A stretch of DNA of 55,946 nt, from NCBI GenBank assembly GCA_025356085.1, contig JANXUV010000229.1, positions 1-55,946 on the forward strand, given 5' to 3'. The number at the start of each line of letters is the position of its first letter. Position 1 is the stretch's first letter. Shown here piece after piece: positions 26,533 to 36,989 of the stretch. The notes under the pieces are model-generated. The model saw nothing but the letters and a program-made list of their open reading frames with translations. It had not been told where the DNA came from and did no database searches. The position numbers and the translations under genes were made by a program. This DNA comes from Betaproteobacteria bacterium (GTDB lineage Bacteria; Pseudomonadota; Gammaproteobacteria; Burkholderiales; SG8-39).

Positions 26533-27426
26533 TTACTCGTAAGCCTTCGGATCGCCCGAGTCGGTGGGCTTGGCGACCACCTTCTTGAACGCCGAACTCA
26601 TCGGCAGGTTCAGGTTGATGCCTTTCGGCGGCACCGGCTTCTCGAACCATGTCGAGTAGATGGCGTTGATCTGGCCCGAGCTGTAGACCGCGGACATCGC
26701 CTTGTCGGCGACTGCCTTGAAGGCCTTGTCGTCCTTCCTCACCATGATGCCGTAGGGCTCGACCGACAGTCCGATCGCCGATATTTCGTAGTCGCCCGGC
26801 TTCTGCGACTGGGCGGCCAGGCTGGCGAGCAGGATGTCATCCATCACGAACGCCACCGCGCGGCCGGTTTCCACCATCTGGAAGGCTTCCGGGTGGCCGT
26901 TGGCCGAGATGATGTTCATGCCGAGGCTCTGCGCCGCGTTGATCTCAGTGATCTGCTTGATGTTGGTGGTGCCGGCTGTCGAGACGATGGTCTTGCCCTT
27001 CAGGTCGGCCAGCGTCTTGATGTTGGCGGACTTCTTGGCGATCCAGCGGTTGGCGGTAACGAAGTGCGTCATCGTGAACCAGACCTGCTCCTGGCGCGCG
27101 ACGTTGTTGGTGGTGGAGCCGCACTCGAGGTCGATGGTGCCGTTGGCCATCAGCGGGATGCGGTTGGCCGAGGTGACCAGCTGATAGTTGACCTTCAGCG
27201 CCGGCATCTTCAGTTCGGCCTTGACCGCGTCGACGATCTTCAGGCACAGGTCCATGGCATAGCCGATGGGCTCCTGCTTGTCGTTGTAGTAGGAGAAGGG
27301 CACCGAAGCGTCGCGATGGCCGACGGTAATGGCGCCACTGGACTTGATCTTGCCGAGCGTGCCGTCCTGCGCGGCGGCCGAGAAGCTGACGGCGAGGGCG
27401 CAGGCGAGAATTGCGAGACGTTTCAT
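26533..27426 (-). CDS. gltI: Glutamate/aspartate ABC transporter substrate-binding protein
   Basis: Signal peptide MKRLAILACALAVSFSAAAQ; TLGKIKSSGAITVGHRDASVPFSYYNDKQEPIGYAMDLC. Confidence 0.93.
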   Translation of the reverse strand: MKRLAILACALAVSFSAAAQDGTLGKIKSSGAITVGHRDASVPFSYYNDKQEPIGYAMDLCLKIVDAVKAELKMPALKVNYQLVTSANRIPLMANGTIDLECGSTTNNVARQEQVWFTMTHFVTANRWIAKKSANIKTLADLKGKTIVSTAGTTNIKQITEINAAQSLGMNIISANGHPEAFQMVETGRAVAFVMDDILLASLAAQSQKPGDYEISAIGLSVEPYGIMVRKDDKAFKAVADKAMSAVYSSGQINAIYSTWFEKPVPPKGINLNLPMSSAFKKVVAKPTDSGDPKAYE

Positions 27427-27456
27427 GAAGCTCTCCCTATTGAAAGTGAAACAATT

Positions 27457-29130
27457 CTAATCTAGCTGACCGCCCAGCACCACGCCCTCGCGGCGGGGGT
27501 CGACGCCCCCCTGCAGCCCGCGGGACGTGCGCGCGATGCCCTGCGATCCGCTGACCTGGTCAATGACCGCCACGGGGTGGCCCATGGCCCGCAGGGTTGC
27601 CGCGGTGCTTTCCAGTGCACTGCCGCGCTCGATTTCGGTGTCGCGGTTGCGGCTGCCCATATTCGGTGCGGCGATCGCCTGCTGCAGGCTCTGCTTCCAG
27701 TCGATGACGCCGACCAGCGCCTTGGCGACGTAGTTGATGATCGCGGTGCCGCCTGCGGATCCGACCGCCATCGAAAATGCCCCATCGGGAGCGAACACCA
27801 GGGTCGGCGCCATCGAGCTGCGAGGGCGCTTGCCCGCCTCGACGCGGTTGGCGAGCGGCTTGCCGCCTTCCTCCGGCACGAAAGAGAAATCGGTGAGCTG
27901 GTTGTTGAGCAGGAAGCCATGCACCAGGATCCGGCTGCCGAACGCCGATTCGACGGTGGTGGTCATCGCTACCGCGTTGCCCTGCGCGTCGACGACCGAC
28001 AAGTGGCTGGTGCCCGCCGATTCCAGCGTCGCATCCGCACCCAGCGTCACGGTTGCGCCCGCCGGCTTTCCGGGCGATGCCCGGATCATGCTTTTTTCCG
28101 CTCTGATCAGCGTTGCGCGTTCGTGCAGGTAATCCGGATCAATCAGTCCAGCGGTCGGAACCCGCACCCATTCAGGATCGCCGACGTAGTGGTCGCGATC
28201 GGCGTAAGCGAGGCGCCCTGCCTCCGAGAACAGGTGCACCGCCTGGCTCGAGTTAGGGCGTACTTTCGCCATGTCGAAGCGCTCGAGAATGCCGAGCATC
28301 GCCAGTATCGCGATGCCGCCGGAACTCGGCGGCGGCATGCCGCAGATGCGTTGCCTGCGATAGCTGCCGCACACGGCTTCTCTCTCGAGCGCGCGATAGC
28401 CGACGAGATCCTGTTCGGTGAGATCACCGGGCAGCGGGTGGGAAGCGACGGCCGCGACCATGTCGCGCGCGATGTCGCCGCGGTAGAACGCATCGGCGCC
28501 TTCGTCCGCCACGCGGCGCAGAACGGCGGCGAGTTCCGGATTCTTCAGGAGATGGCCCACAGGCAGCGCGCGGCCTTCGGGAAGATAGAAATAAGCGCGC
28601 GCTGCCGCGTTCCGCTGCAGCAAGGGATCGCTGGCGATCAGCCGGTGCAGGCGCGGCGACACCGCAAAGCCCTCCTCGGCCAGGCGGAGGGCAGGCTCGA
28701 ACAGGCGCCGCCACGGCAGGCGGCCATGTTTTGCGTGCGCCAACTCCAGCACCCGCAACACGCCGGGCACGCCCACTGAGCGTCCCGAGCCGATGGCTTC
28801 GCCCAAGCCCATCGGCGAACCGTCCGGGCGCAGAAAACGGTCTGGACGCGCGGCAGCCGGCGCGGTTTCCCGGCCGTCATAGGCCGAGATGCGCTTTTCC
28901 GCGGCGTTCCAGTGCAGCACGAAGGCGCCACCGCCGATGCCGGAGGATTGCGGCTCCACCAGGTTGAGCACCATCTGCACCGCGATCGCTGCGTCCACGG
29001 CGCTGCCGCCGGCGCGCAGGATCTCGATGCCTGCGCGCGCGGCAAGGGGATTGGCGGCGGCCACCATCGCTGGAGCAGCATGCGCAGGCAATGCCAGCGC
29101 AACCAGAAGAACTTGAAGAAAGAGCTTCAT
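27457..29130 (-). CDS. ggt: Gamma-glutamyltransferase
   Basis: AANPLAARAGIEILRAGGSAVDAAIAVQMVLNLVEPQSSGIGGGAFVL; catalytic TSHLSVVDAQGNAVAMTTTVE; signal peptide. Confidence 0.93.
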   Translation of the reverse strand: MKLFLQVLLVALALPAHAAPAMVAAANPLAARAGIEILRAGGSAVDAAIAVQMVLNLVEPQSSGIGGGAFVLHWNAAEKRISAYDGRETAPAAARPDRFLRPDGSPMGLGEAIGSGRSVGVPGVLRVLELAHAKHGRLPWRRLFEPALRLAEEGFAVSPRLHRLIASDPLLQRNAAARAYFYLPEGRALPVGHLLKNPELAAVLRRVADEGADAFYRGDIARDMVAAVASHPLPGDLTEQDLVGYRALEREAVCGSYRRQRICGMPPPSSGGIAILAMLGILERFDMAKVRPNSSQAVHLFSEAGRLAYADRDHYVGDPEWVRVPTAGLIDPDYLHERATLIRAEKSMIRASPGKPAGATVTLGADATLESAGTSHLSVVDAQGNAVAMTTTVESAFGSRILVHGFLLNNQLTDFSFVPEEGGKPLANRVEAGKRPRSSMAPTLVFAPDGAFSMAVGSAGGTAIINYVAKALVGVIDWKQSLQQAIAAPNMGSRNRDTEIERGSALESTAATLRAMGHPVAVIDQVSGSQGIARTSRGLQGGVDPRREGVVLGGQLD

Positions 29131-29153
29131 GCGGGTCTAGAATCGGCCTCAGT

Positions 29154-30584
29154 ATGAACCAAGCAGTCCGCGTCGAGCACGACCTGATCGGCGACCGCCA
29201 GGTGCCGGCCGCGGCCTACTACGGCGTGCACACGCTGCGGGCCCTGGAGAATTTCCCGATCACCGGCACCTCGATCTCCATCTATCCGCACCTCGTCGAG
29301 GCGCTGGCCTGCGTCAAGCAGGCCGCGGCGATGGCCAATCGCGACCTCGGGTTGATCGACGGCGAGCGTGCCGGCGCCATCGTGCGCGCCTGCGAGGAGA
29401 TCCGCCAGGGCGCGCTGCTGGACGAATTCGTCGTCGACGTCATCCAGGGCGGCGCCGGCACCTCGACCAACATGAACGCCAACGAAGTCATCGCCAACCG
29501 CGCGCTCGAGCTGCTGGGCGCGCAGAAGGGCGATTACGCGCGGCTGCATCCGCTCGACCACGTTAACCTTTCGCAGAGCACCAACGACGTCTATCCGACG
29601 GCGGTCAAGCTCGCGCTGCAATTCGGCATCAGGAATTTGTGTTCTGAAATGGTTTTTTTAAGAAAAGAATTTGAAAAAAAAGCAGAGGAGTTTTCCGACG
29701 TTTTGAAGGTCGGCCGTACGCAGCTGCAGGACGCGGTGCCGATGACGCTCGGGCAGGAATTTTCGACCTACGCGGTGATGCTGCAGGAGGACGAGAGCCG
29801 GCTGGGCGAGGCGGGCAGCCTCGCGCGCGAGATCAACCTCGGCGCTACCGCGATCGGCACCGGCATCAACGCGCACCCGGAATACGCGAAGCGCGTCACG
29901 CGCATCCTGTCCGACATCACCTCAGTCAGCTTCATCGTCTCGCCCAACCTGATCGAGGCGACGCAGGACGCCGGCGCCTTCGTGCAGCTCTCGGGCGTGC
30001 TGAAGCGCGTGGCGGTGAAGCTCTCCAAGGTCTGCAACGACCTGCGCCTCCTCTCCTCGGGGCCGCGCGCCGGCTTCGGCGAAATCAACCTGCCCGCGGT
30101 GCAGGCCGGCTCCTCGATCATGCCCGGCAAGGTCAACCCGGTGATCCCGGAGGTCGTGAACCAGGTCGCCTTCGAAGTCATCGGCAACGACATCACCGTC
30201 ACCATGGCCGCCGAAGGCGGGCAGCTGCAGCTGAACGCCTTCGAACCGGTGATCGCGCACAGCCTGTTCAAGAGCATTTCGCACCTGTCGGCGGCCTGCC
30301 GGGTCCTCGGCGAGCGCTGCGTGCGCGGCATCAGCGCGAATCGCGAACATGCGCGCCGCCTGCTGGACGATTCCACCGCGCTGGTGACCGCGCTCAACCC
30401 CTACGTCGGCTACGCGCGCTCCAGCGAAATCGCCAAGGAGGCGCTCGCCACCGGCAGGCGCGTCTACGACCTGGTGCTGGAGAGGAAGCTCATGACGCGC
30501 GCCGATCTGGACGCGCTGCTGCGGCCCGAGGTGCTGACCCAGCCGCATTTCAGTACCGTGCACCGGCCCAAGACCGAGCCCTGA
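29154..30584 (+). CDS. aspA: Aspartate ammonia-lyase
   Basis: VEHDLIGDRQVPAAAYYGVHTLRALENFPITG; signature GSSIMPGKVNPVIPEVVNQV. Confidence 0.95.
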   Translation: MNQAVRVEHDLIGDRQVPAAAYYGVHTLRALENFPITGTSISIYPHLVEALACVKQAAAMANRDLGLIDGERAGAIVRACEEIRQGALLDEFVVDVIQGGAGTSTNMNANEVIANRALELLGAQKGDYARLHPLDHVNLSQSTNDVYPTAVKLALQFGIRNLCSEMVFLRKEFEKKAEEFSDVLKVGRTQLQDAVPMTLGQEFSTYAVMLQEDESRLGEAGSLAREINLGATAIGTGINAHPEYAKRVTRILSDITSVSFIVSPNLIEATQDAGAFVQLSGVLKRVAVKLSKVCNDLRLLSSGPRAGFGEINLPAVQAGSSIMPGKVNPVIPEVVNQVAFEVIGNDITVTMAAEGGQLQLNAFEPVIAHSLFKSISHLSAACRVLGERCVRGISANREHARRLLDDSTALVTALNPYVGYARSSEIAKEALATGRRVYDLVLERKLMTRADLDALLRPEVLTQPHFSTVHRPKTEP

Positions 30585-30586
30585 CC

Positions 30587-31201
30587 ATGGACGAGACCAG
30601 CCAACGTACGCTGGCGCATTACGACCAGCGCGCGGAGGAATTCTGGAGCGGCACGCGCGACCATGACGTAAAGCAGAACATCGCCGCGCTATTGAGTGCG
30701 ATCGAAAGCACGCCGCCTTTCACCATTCTCGATTTCGGCTGCGGACCCGGGCGCGACCTGAAGACCTTCCGCGATTTTGGTCATGCAGCGACGGGCCTGG
30801 AAGGCTCGGCGCGTTTCGCCGCCATGGCGCGCGAATACAGCGGCTGCGAGGTGCTGGAGCAGGATTTCCTCAAGCTCGACCTGCCGCCGGCATGGTCGGC
30901 ACGCTTCGACGGCGTGTTCGCCAACGCCTCGCTGTTCCATGTCCCGGGCACGGAGCTGCCGCGCGTGCTGGGGGAACTGCACGCCACGCTCAAGCCGGGC
31001 GGCGTGCTGTTCAGTTCGAATCCGCACGGCAGCAACGAGGAAGGCTGGAACCGCGGCCGCTACGGCGCCTACCACGACCTGGAAACCTGGCGGCGCCACG
31101 TGGCGGCCGCGGGTTTCACGGAGCTATCCCACTACTACCGGCCGCACGGCCTGCCGCGCGAACAGCAGCCCTGGTTGGCGATGGTCTGGCGTCGGCGATA
31201 A
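30587..31201 (+). CDS. Class I SAM-dependent methyltransferase
   Basis: ILDFGCGPGRDLKTFRDFGHAATGLEGS; LKPGGVLFSSNPHG. Confidence 0.9.
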   Translation: MDETSQRTLAHYDQRAEEFWSGTRDHDVKQNIAALLSAIESTPPFTILDFGCGPGRDLKTFRDFGHAATGLEGSARFAAMAREYSGCEVLEQDFLKLDLPPAWSARFDGVFANASLFHVPGTELPRVLGELHATLKPGGVLFSSNPHGSNEEGWNRGRYGAYHDLETWRRHVAAAGFTELSHYYRPHGLPREQQPWLAMVWRRR

Positions 31202-31210
31202 TGTCGGGCC

Positions 31211-33172
31211 ATGGAACCGATCTGGTCACCGACCGAGAAGGCGATCGAGCAGGCGCAGCTCACGCAGTTCGCGCGCCACATCGTGCGCAAGTACAAGCTC
31301 GAATTGAATACCTACCCCGCGTTCTACCAGTGGACGATCGATAACCCCGAGGAGTTCTGGTCCGAGGTCTGGGACTGGTGCGGGGTGGTGGCCTCGAAAA
31401 AGGGCAGCACGGTGCTGGTGGACGGCGACAAGATGCCGGGCGCGAAGTGGTTTCCGGAGGCGCGCCTCAACTTCGCCGAGAACCTGCTCAAGCGCGGCGA
31501 CCAGGGCGATGCCTTTGTGTTCTGGGACGAACGCGGCTTCCAGCGGCGCCTCAGCTATTCGCATCTCACTAGCGACGTGTCGCGCGCCGCGCAGGCGCTG
31601 GCGCAGCTCGGCCTCAGGCCCGGCGACCGCGCCGCGGCTTTTATCCCGAACATGCCCGAGACCGGCGTGCTGGCGCTGGCCGCGCTGTCGCAGGGCATCG
31701 TCTGGTCTTCCTGCTCGCCGGATTTCGGCACCAGCGGCGTGCTCGACCGCTTCGGCCAGATCGAGCCGAAAGTCCTCTTCGTCGCCGACGGCTACCGCTA
31801 CGGCGGGCGCGAGTTCGACGTGCTGGAGCGCGTGAAGGAAATCGCCGAGGGGCTGCCGACGCTGCGCAAGGTGGTGGTGGTGCCGAACCTGCAGCCGCGG
31901 CCGGACATCGCCGACATTCCCAAGGCCGTCCTGCTCGACGAATGGCTGCGCAAGCACACGCCGGCCGACATCAACTATGCCCAGATGCCCTTCGAGCATC
32001 CGGCCTACATCCTGTTCAGCTCCGGCACCACCGGCACGCCCAAGTGCATCGTCCATGGGGCCGGCGGCGCGCTGCTGCAATCGTTGAAGTCGCTCAAACT
32101 GCAGTACGACATCCGGCCCGGCGACCGCTTCTTCTACTTCTGCACCACCAACTGGGTGGTGTGGAACATGCTGTTGCACGGCCTCGCGGCCGAGGCGACG
32201 GTGATGATGTACGACGGCTCGCCGTTCGAGCGCAACGGCAAGATCCTCTTCGACTATGCCGAGAAGGAGCGGATCACCCACTTCGGCACCTCGGCGAAAT
32301 TCATCGACGCGCTGGAAAAGCGCGGCATGGCGCCGATCGAGACCCACCAGCTGGCGGAAATGCGCATGATCATTTCCACCGGCTCGCCGCTGGTGGCTGA
32401 GAGCTACGACTACGTCTACGAAAAAGTGAAGGCCGACGTCTGCCTCGCCTCCATCTCGGGCGGCACCGACGTGATGGCCGCGTTCGCCGACGCCAACGCA
32501 GTGCTGCCGGTGCACCGCGGCGAGATGCAGTGCCGCTCGCTCGGCACAGCGGTGGAAGTCTGGAACGACGCGGGCGAGCCGGTGGTGGGCGAGAAGGGCG
32601 AGCTGGTCTGCGTGAAGCCCCTGCCCTCCATGCCGCTCGGCTTCTGGAACGACAAGGGCGGCGAGAAATACCGCAGCGCCTACTACGAGAAATTCCCCGG
32701 CGTCTGGACGCACGGCGACTGGTCCGAGCTCACCGAGCGCGGCACCATGATTGTCTACGGCCGCTCGGACGCCACGCTCAACCCCGGCGGCGTGCGCATC
32801 GGCACCGCGGAAATCTACCGCCAGGTGGAGAAGATCGACGAGGTGGAGGAGTCGGTCGCCATTGGCCAGCTCTGGCCGCCCGAAAAGCCGACCGATACAC
32901 GCGTCGTGCTGTTTGTCCGCCTGCGCCCCGGCTTCAACCTCGATGAGGCGCTGACAGACAAAATAAAGAAGCGCATCAGGGAAAACACCACTCCCCGCCA
33001 CGTGCCGGCAAAAGTCATCCAGGTGCCCGACATCCCGCGCACCAAGAATGGCAAGGTGGTCGAACTTGCGGTGAGAGCCATGGTGAACGGCATGCAGGTC
33101 GGCAACACCGACGCGCTCTCGAATCCCGAGGCGCTCGAACTCTTCAGGGACATCCCCGCGCTGGCCGCTTAG
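31211..33172 (+). CDS. Acetoacetyl-CoA synthetase (acetoacetate-CoA ligase)
   Basis: AMP-binding motif [25 protein letters not shown]; long N-terminal region typical of acetoacetate-CoA ligases; about 653 aa. Confidence 0.92.
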   Translation: MEPIWSPTEKAIEQAQLTQFARHIVRKYKLELNTYPAFYQWTIDNPEEFWSEVWDWCGVVASKKGSTVLVDGDKMPGAKWFPEARLNFAENLLKRGDQGDAFVFWDERGFQRRLSYSHLTSDVSRAAQALAQLGLRPGDRAAAFIPNMPETGVLALAALSQGIVWSSCSPDFGTSGVLDRFGQIEPKVLFVADGYRYGGREFDVLERVKEIAEGLPTLRKVVVVPNLQPRPDIADIPKAVLLDEWLRKHTPADINYAQMPFEHPAYILFSSGTTGTPKCIVHGAGGALLQSLKSLKLQYDIRPGDRFFYFCTTNWVVWNMLLHGLAAEATVMMYDGSPFERNGKILFDYAEKERITHFGTSAKFIDALEKRGMAPIETHQLAEMRMIISTGSPLVAESYDYVYEKVKADVCLASISGGTDVMAAFADANAVLPVHRGEMQCRSLGTAVEVWNDAGEPVVGEKGELVCVKPLPSMPLGFWNDKGGEKYRSAYYEKFPGVWTHGDWSELTERGTMIVYGRSDATLNPGGVRIGTAEIYRQVEKIDEVEESVAIGQLWPPEKPTDTRVVLFVRLRPGFNLDEALTDKIKKRIRENTTPRHVPAKVIQVPDIPRTKNGKVVELAVRAMVNGMQVGNTDALSNPEALELFRDIPALAA

Positions 33173-33177
33173 CCTGG

Positions 33178-34146
33178 CTACTCGCTGGCCCTGATGCCGG
33201 CCCCTTTGATCACCTTGGCCCATTGCGGAATCTCGCGCTCGATCAGCGCCGCCAGCTCCGCCGGCGTGCCGCCAATCGCGTCGGCGCCGATGTCGCTGAG
33301 TTTCTTCCGTACGTCGGGCATCTGCATGATCTTCGCCGCCTCGCGATGCAGCCGGTCGATGATCGCCTGCGGCGTGCCGGCCGGCGCCATCAGCCCGAAC
33401 CACGGCACCGCCTCGAAGCCGGGATAGCCGGACTCCGCCATGGTCGGCAGATCGGGCGCGATCCCCGAACGCTTGATCGATGTCACCGCGAACGCCCGCA
33501 GCTTGCCGTCGCGCACGAGCGGCAGCACGTTGACGACATTGCCGAACGACATGCTGACGCGGCCCGCGAGCAAATCCGGCAGCAGCACCGTGGTGCCGCG
33601 GTAAGCAATGGGCTGGATATCGAGCTTGGCCATCGATTTGAACAACTCCGCCGCCAGATGCTGCGACGTCCCCGCGCCCGCATGCGCATACGTGAGCTTC
33701 CCCGGCTGCGATCGCGCCAACGCCACCAGCTCCGGCAACGTCTTTGCAGGCGAGTCAGCAGGAACCACCAGCAAATTCGCCGCGACAAAAATCTGCGAGA
33801 TCGGCGCGAAACTCTTGACGGGATCAAAGTCCAGCTTGTCGTACATGCTTGGACTGAAGATGAGCGACCCATTTCCGACCATGCCGAGCGTATACCCATC
33901 CGGCGCAGCTTGCGCAACGCGCGCGGCGCCGATATTTCCGCCAGCCCCGGTGACGTTCTCGACAATCACAGGCTTTGCGAGCGCTTCAGAAAGTTTTTCC
34001 GCAACCAGGCGCGCCGCCACGTCCGGCGCCACGCCAGGAGTAAAGCCGACGAGGATGCGCACCGGCTTCTCCGGGTAATTCCCTTGCGCGAACGCAACAC
34101 TCGAAGCGAGAAGAATCGAAAGGGCAGCGGCGATTTCGCGCTTCAT
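33178..34146 (-). CDS. Bug-family tripartite tricarboxylate transporter substrate-binding protein
   Basis: YPEKPVRILVGFTPGVAPDVAARLVAEKLSEALAKPVIVENVTGAGGNIGAARVA. Confidence 0.94.
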   Translation of the reverse strand: MKREIAAALSILLASSVAFAQGNYPEKPVRILVGFTPGVAPDVAARLVAEKLSEALAKPVIVENVTGAGGNIGAARVAQAAPDGYTLGMVGNGSLIFSPSMYDKLDFDPVKSFAPISQIFVAANLLVVPADSPAKTLPELVALARSQPGKLTYAHAGAGTSQHLAAELFKSMAKLDIQPIAYRGTTVLLPDLLAGRVSMSFGNVVNVLPLVRDGKLRAFAVTSIKRSGIAPDLPTMAESGYPGFEAVPWFGLMAPAGTPQAIIDRLHREAAKIMQMPDVRKKLSDIGADAIGGTPAELAALIEREIPQWAKVIKGAGIRASE

Positions 34147-34157
34147 TTTTCTGTTGG

Positions 34158-34544
34158 CTATTTTTGTCCGCGACGCACGAAGTGCAGTTTGTTGCCTTCA
34201 GGGTCGCGGACGTAGGCGCCATAGTAATCGGGCGCATAGGACGAGCGCACTCCTGGCGGTCCCTCATCGACGCCCCCTGCGGCAATTGCCGCAGCGTAGG
34301 CAGCATCCACTGCGGTTCGCGAAGGAGCTGCAAACGCAGTCATGCAGCCATTGCCCCGGTTTGCAGACTGTCCATTGAACGGAAGACCGACCCAGAGCTT
34401 TCCTTCCTCGCCTGGACGCTGCCATGCCGCCCACCCGGGGTATTTGCCCGGGACGCGCTCAATGCCAAGCGGCGCCAACACCGCGTCGTAAAAGGCGATG
34501 GCGCGCGGCAGGTCGTTAGTGCCGAGGGTTACATGGCTGAACAT
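34158..34544 (-). CDS. VOC family (glyoxalase-like) protein
   Basis: MFSHVTLGTNDLPRAIAFYDAVLAPLGIER...YYGAYVRDPEGNKLHFV. Confidence 0.92.
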   Translation of the reverse strand: MFSHVTLGTNDLPRAIAFYDAVLAPLGIERVPGKYPGWAAWQRPGEEGKLWVGLPFNGQSANRGNGCMTAFAAPSRTAVDAAYAAAIAAGGVDEGPPGVRSSYAPDYYGAYVRDPEGNKLHFVRRGQK

Positions 34545-34563
34545 CCAAGACTTCCGTCACTCG

Positions 34564-35226
34564 CTAGTGAAGCGTTGCCCGACGACGTTCGTAGATTCCT
34601 TGAAGCAGGCGTAGCGATCCGCGGCAGATGGCCTCGTGAGTGAGCGCGTGGCCGAGCTCTTCGATGATGTCCAGGGTGACGGGGACGTGCAGGCCTGAGA
34701 GGACGCGCGCAGCGCGTTCGGCGTAGACGCGGGAGACGACGGAGTCATAGCCGCCGTGGACGAGGTGGATGCGCGAGTGCATGCGTGATTCGGGCTGGGG
34801 CAAGCGGGCGAAGCGGGCGGAGTAGGCGACGACCGCGCCGGCGAGTTCCGGGAAAGCTTTGACAGCTTCAAGTGCGACGGTGCCGCCTTGTGAGTAGCCG
34901 ATCAGCACGGTGCGTTCGCTCGGCACGCGGTGGTTGGTTTGTTCGCGGCGGATCAGTTGCTCGACGCGCGGCAGGATCGCGGAGATGCGATCCATGCGGT
35001 TGTCGTCGGTGAGGCCCGAGGTGGAGAACCATTGCTGGCGGTTGATGTCTTTGCCGTAGCGGGCGAAGCCGCTGGGCACCACCAGTGCGGCGCTCGGGAA
35101 GCGCCCCTGGTACTTGAAGGCGGTGGGGATCATCGAGCGGGCATCGGCGCCGCTCGCGTGCAGGAAGACGAAAAGATGTCGGGCGGGGTGTTCCGGGGCA
35201 GGACCAAAGCGGTAGACCTGCTGCAT
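34564..35226 (-). CDS. Alpha/beta hydrolase (phospholipase/carboxylesterase type)
   Basis: LFVFLHASGADARSM and VLIGYSQGGTVALEAV motifs. Confidence 0.88.
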   Translation of the reverse strand: MQQVYRFGPAPEHPARHLFVFLHASGADARSMIPTAFKYQGRFPSAALVVPSGFARYGKDINRQQWFSTSGLTDDNRMDRISAILPRVEQLIRREQTNHRVPSERTVLIGYSQGGTVALEAVKAFPELAGAVVAYSARFARLPQPESRMHSRIHLVHGGYDSVVSRVYAERAARVLSGLHVPVTLDIIEELGHALTHEAICRGSLRLLQGIYERRRATLH

Positions 35227-35300
35227 GAGGGCATTCTGGCCCTGTCGTAGCCGTTCTGTAAACTGGCCGCAGAAAAAAATGCGTTCTCCGAGGTAACTCC

Positions 35301-36989
35301 ATGCAAAAGAAAAGATTCCTGGCTGCCCTGTGGAAGCTGACCAAGCCCTACTGGCTGTCGGAGAAGCGCGGCACCGGGCTGATCCTGCTCGCCACGGTGG
35401 TCGGCCTCGCGCTGCTGGGAGTTTGGCTGGAAGTCCAGTTCAACACCTGGAATCGCGATTTCTACAACACCTTCGAGACCAAGGACCAGGAGGAGTTCTT
35501 CCGCCAATTGGGCACATTCACGCTATTGGCCGCTGTTTTCATCGTCAATTACGTCTATCGCACCTATTTCAAGCAGATGTTGATGATTGAGTGGCGGACC
35601 TGGATGACAGACCGCTTTCTCGCCGACTGGCTGAAAGACCTTGCCTACTACCGTATGCAGTTGCTGGATAAGGGCACGGACAATCCCGACCAGCGAATCG
35701 CCGACGACCTGAATTCCTTTGTCGATTTGACGCTCTCGCTTGCGCTGGGTCTTTTGTCGGCGGTGGTTACACTCGTCTCTTTTATTGGAATCTTGTGGGC
35801 GATTTCTGGTTCGCTGACTGTATTTGGTTACGAGATTCCGGGATATCTGGTCTGGGTGGCCTTTCTATATGCGCTTCCAGCTACGTGGATTGCTCATGTC
35901 ATTGGGCGACCGCTTATAGGCATTAACTTCAATCTTCAGAAGAACGAGGCCAACTTCCGATTTTCCCTGGTCCGCCTGCGTGAGAACTCGGAAGGTGTCG
36001 CGCTCTATCGTGGCGAGGCGGGGGAGTACGCAAACTTCCGAGCAAGTTTTTCTGGCGTGATTGCGGTCTGGTGGTCAAAGATGCTTAAGCAAAAGCAACT
36101 TGGTTGGTTTCAAGCGTTCTACGGTCAAGTTGCACTTATTTTTCCATTCCTTGTTGCCGCGCCTCGCTACTTCTCCGGCGCGGTGCCACTTGGCGCTATT
36201 TTTCAGATTGCCTCCGCCTTCGGCCAAGTGCAGGGAGCTCTGTCTTGGTTTATCGATTCCTATCCTACGTTCGCCAATTGGAAAGCGACGGTGGATCGCT
36301 TGACCAGTTTCACTGAGGCGCTTGAGTTGGCTCGAAAAGAGGCCGACCGGCTGGACGGCGACCGTCGGGAGGGCAAGCCAGCCGTGCTGGAACTGGAAGG
36401 CCTGGAACTCGCGTTGCCGCAGGGCCGGCCGCTGCTCGCGCCGACCACGCTGTCACTCAAGCAGGGCGAGTCGGTGCTGGTCACCGGGCCTTCGGGCGCG
36501 GGCAAGTCGACGCTGTTCCGCGCGCTGGCGGGCATCTGGCCCTACTGGAAGGGAAAAATCTCGCTGCCGAAGGGAGCAAAACTTCTTTTCCTGCCGCAGC
36601 GACCCTACCTGCCGATCGGGTCGCTCAAGAACGCCGCCTGCTACCCGGAAGACGCGGCGCCTATCGCGGATGATGCCGTGCGCGATGCGCTAACCGCGGT
36701 GGGTCTCCCGCACTTCGCCGTCGATCTGGCGCGTGAGGAAAACTGGGCGCAGTTGCTGTCCGGCGGCGAGCAGCAGCGGCTGGCCATCGCGCGCGCTCTG
36801 CTGAACCGTCCCGACTGGCTGTTCATGGACGAACCGACCGCCGCGCTGCCGGACGATGCGCAGGCCGCGCTTTACAAACTTCTGAAGGAAAAGCTGCCGG
36901 GCACAACGCTGGTGTCCATCGGACATCGCGAGGGGCTCGCGGAATTCCATCCGCGCCGCCTCGCCTGGGGAGAACTCAGCCCAAGATGA
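35301..36989 (+). CDS. ABC transporter permease/ATP-binding protein, SbmA/BacA/YddA-like
   Basis: FNTWNRDFYNTFETKDQEEFFRQLGTF..., EWRTWMTDRFLADWLKDLAYYRMQL, Walker A GPSGAGKST, LSGGEQQRLAIARALLNRPDWLFMDEPTAAL. Confidence 0.93.
   Translation: MQKKRFLAALWKLTKPYWLSEKRGTGLILLATVVGLALLGVWLEVQFNTWNRDFYNTFETKDQEEFFRQLGTFTLLAAVFIVNYVYRTYFKQMLMIEWRTWMTDRFLADWLKDLAYYRMQLLDKGTDNPDQRIADDLNSFVDLTLSLALGLLSAVVTLVSFIGILWAISGSLTVFGYEIPGYLVWVAFLYALPATWIAHVIGRPLIGINFNLQKNEANFRFSLVRLRENSEGVALYRGEAGEYANFRASFSGVIAVWWSKMLKQKQLGWFQAFYGQVALIFPFLVAAPRYFSGAVPLGAIFQIASAFGQVQGALSWFIDSYPTFANWKATVDRLTSFTEALELARKEADRLDGDRREGKPAVLELEGLELALPQGRPLLAPTTLSLKQGESVLVTGPSGAGKSTLFRALAGIWPYWKGKISLPKGAKLLFLPQRPYLPIGSLKNAACYPEDAAPIADDAVRDALTAVGLPHFAVDLAREENWAQLLSGGEQQRLAIARALLNRPDWLFMDEPTAALPDDAQAALYKLLKEKLPGTTLVSIGHREGLAEFHPRRLAWGELSPR

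Noticed and set aside
31226-33403. 725-aa antisense ORF opposite acetoacetyl-CoA synthetase
   Set aside because: Shadow ORF; spans a convergent gene boundary and has no coherent protein pattern.
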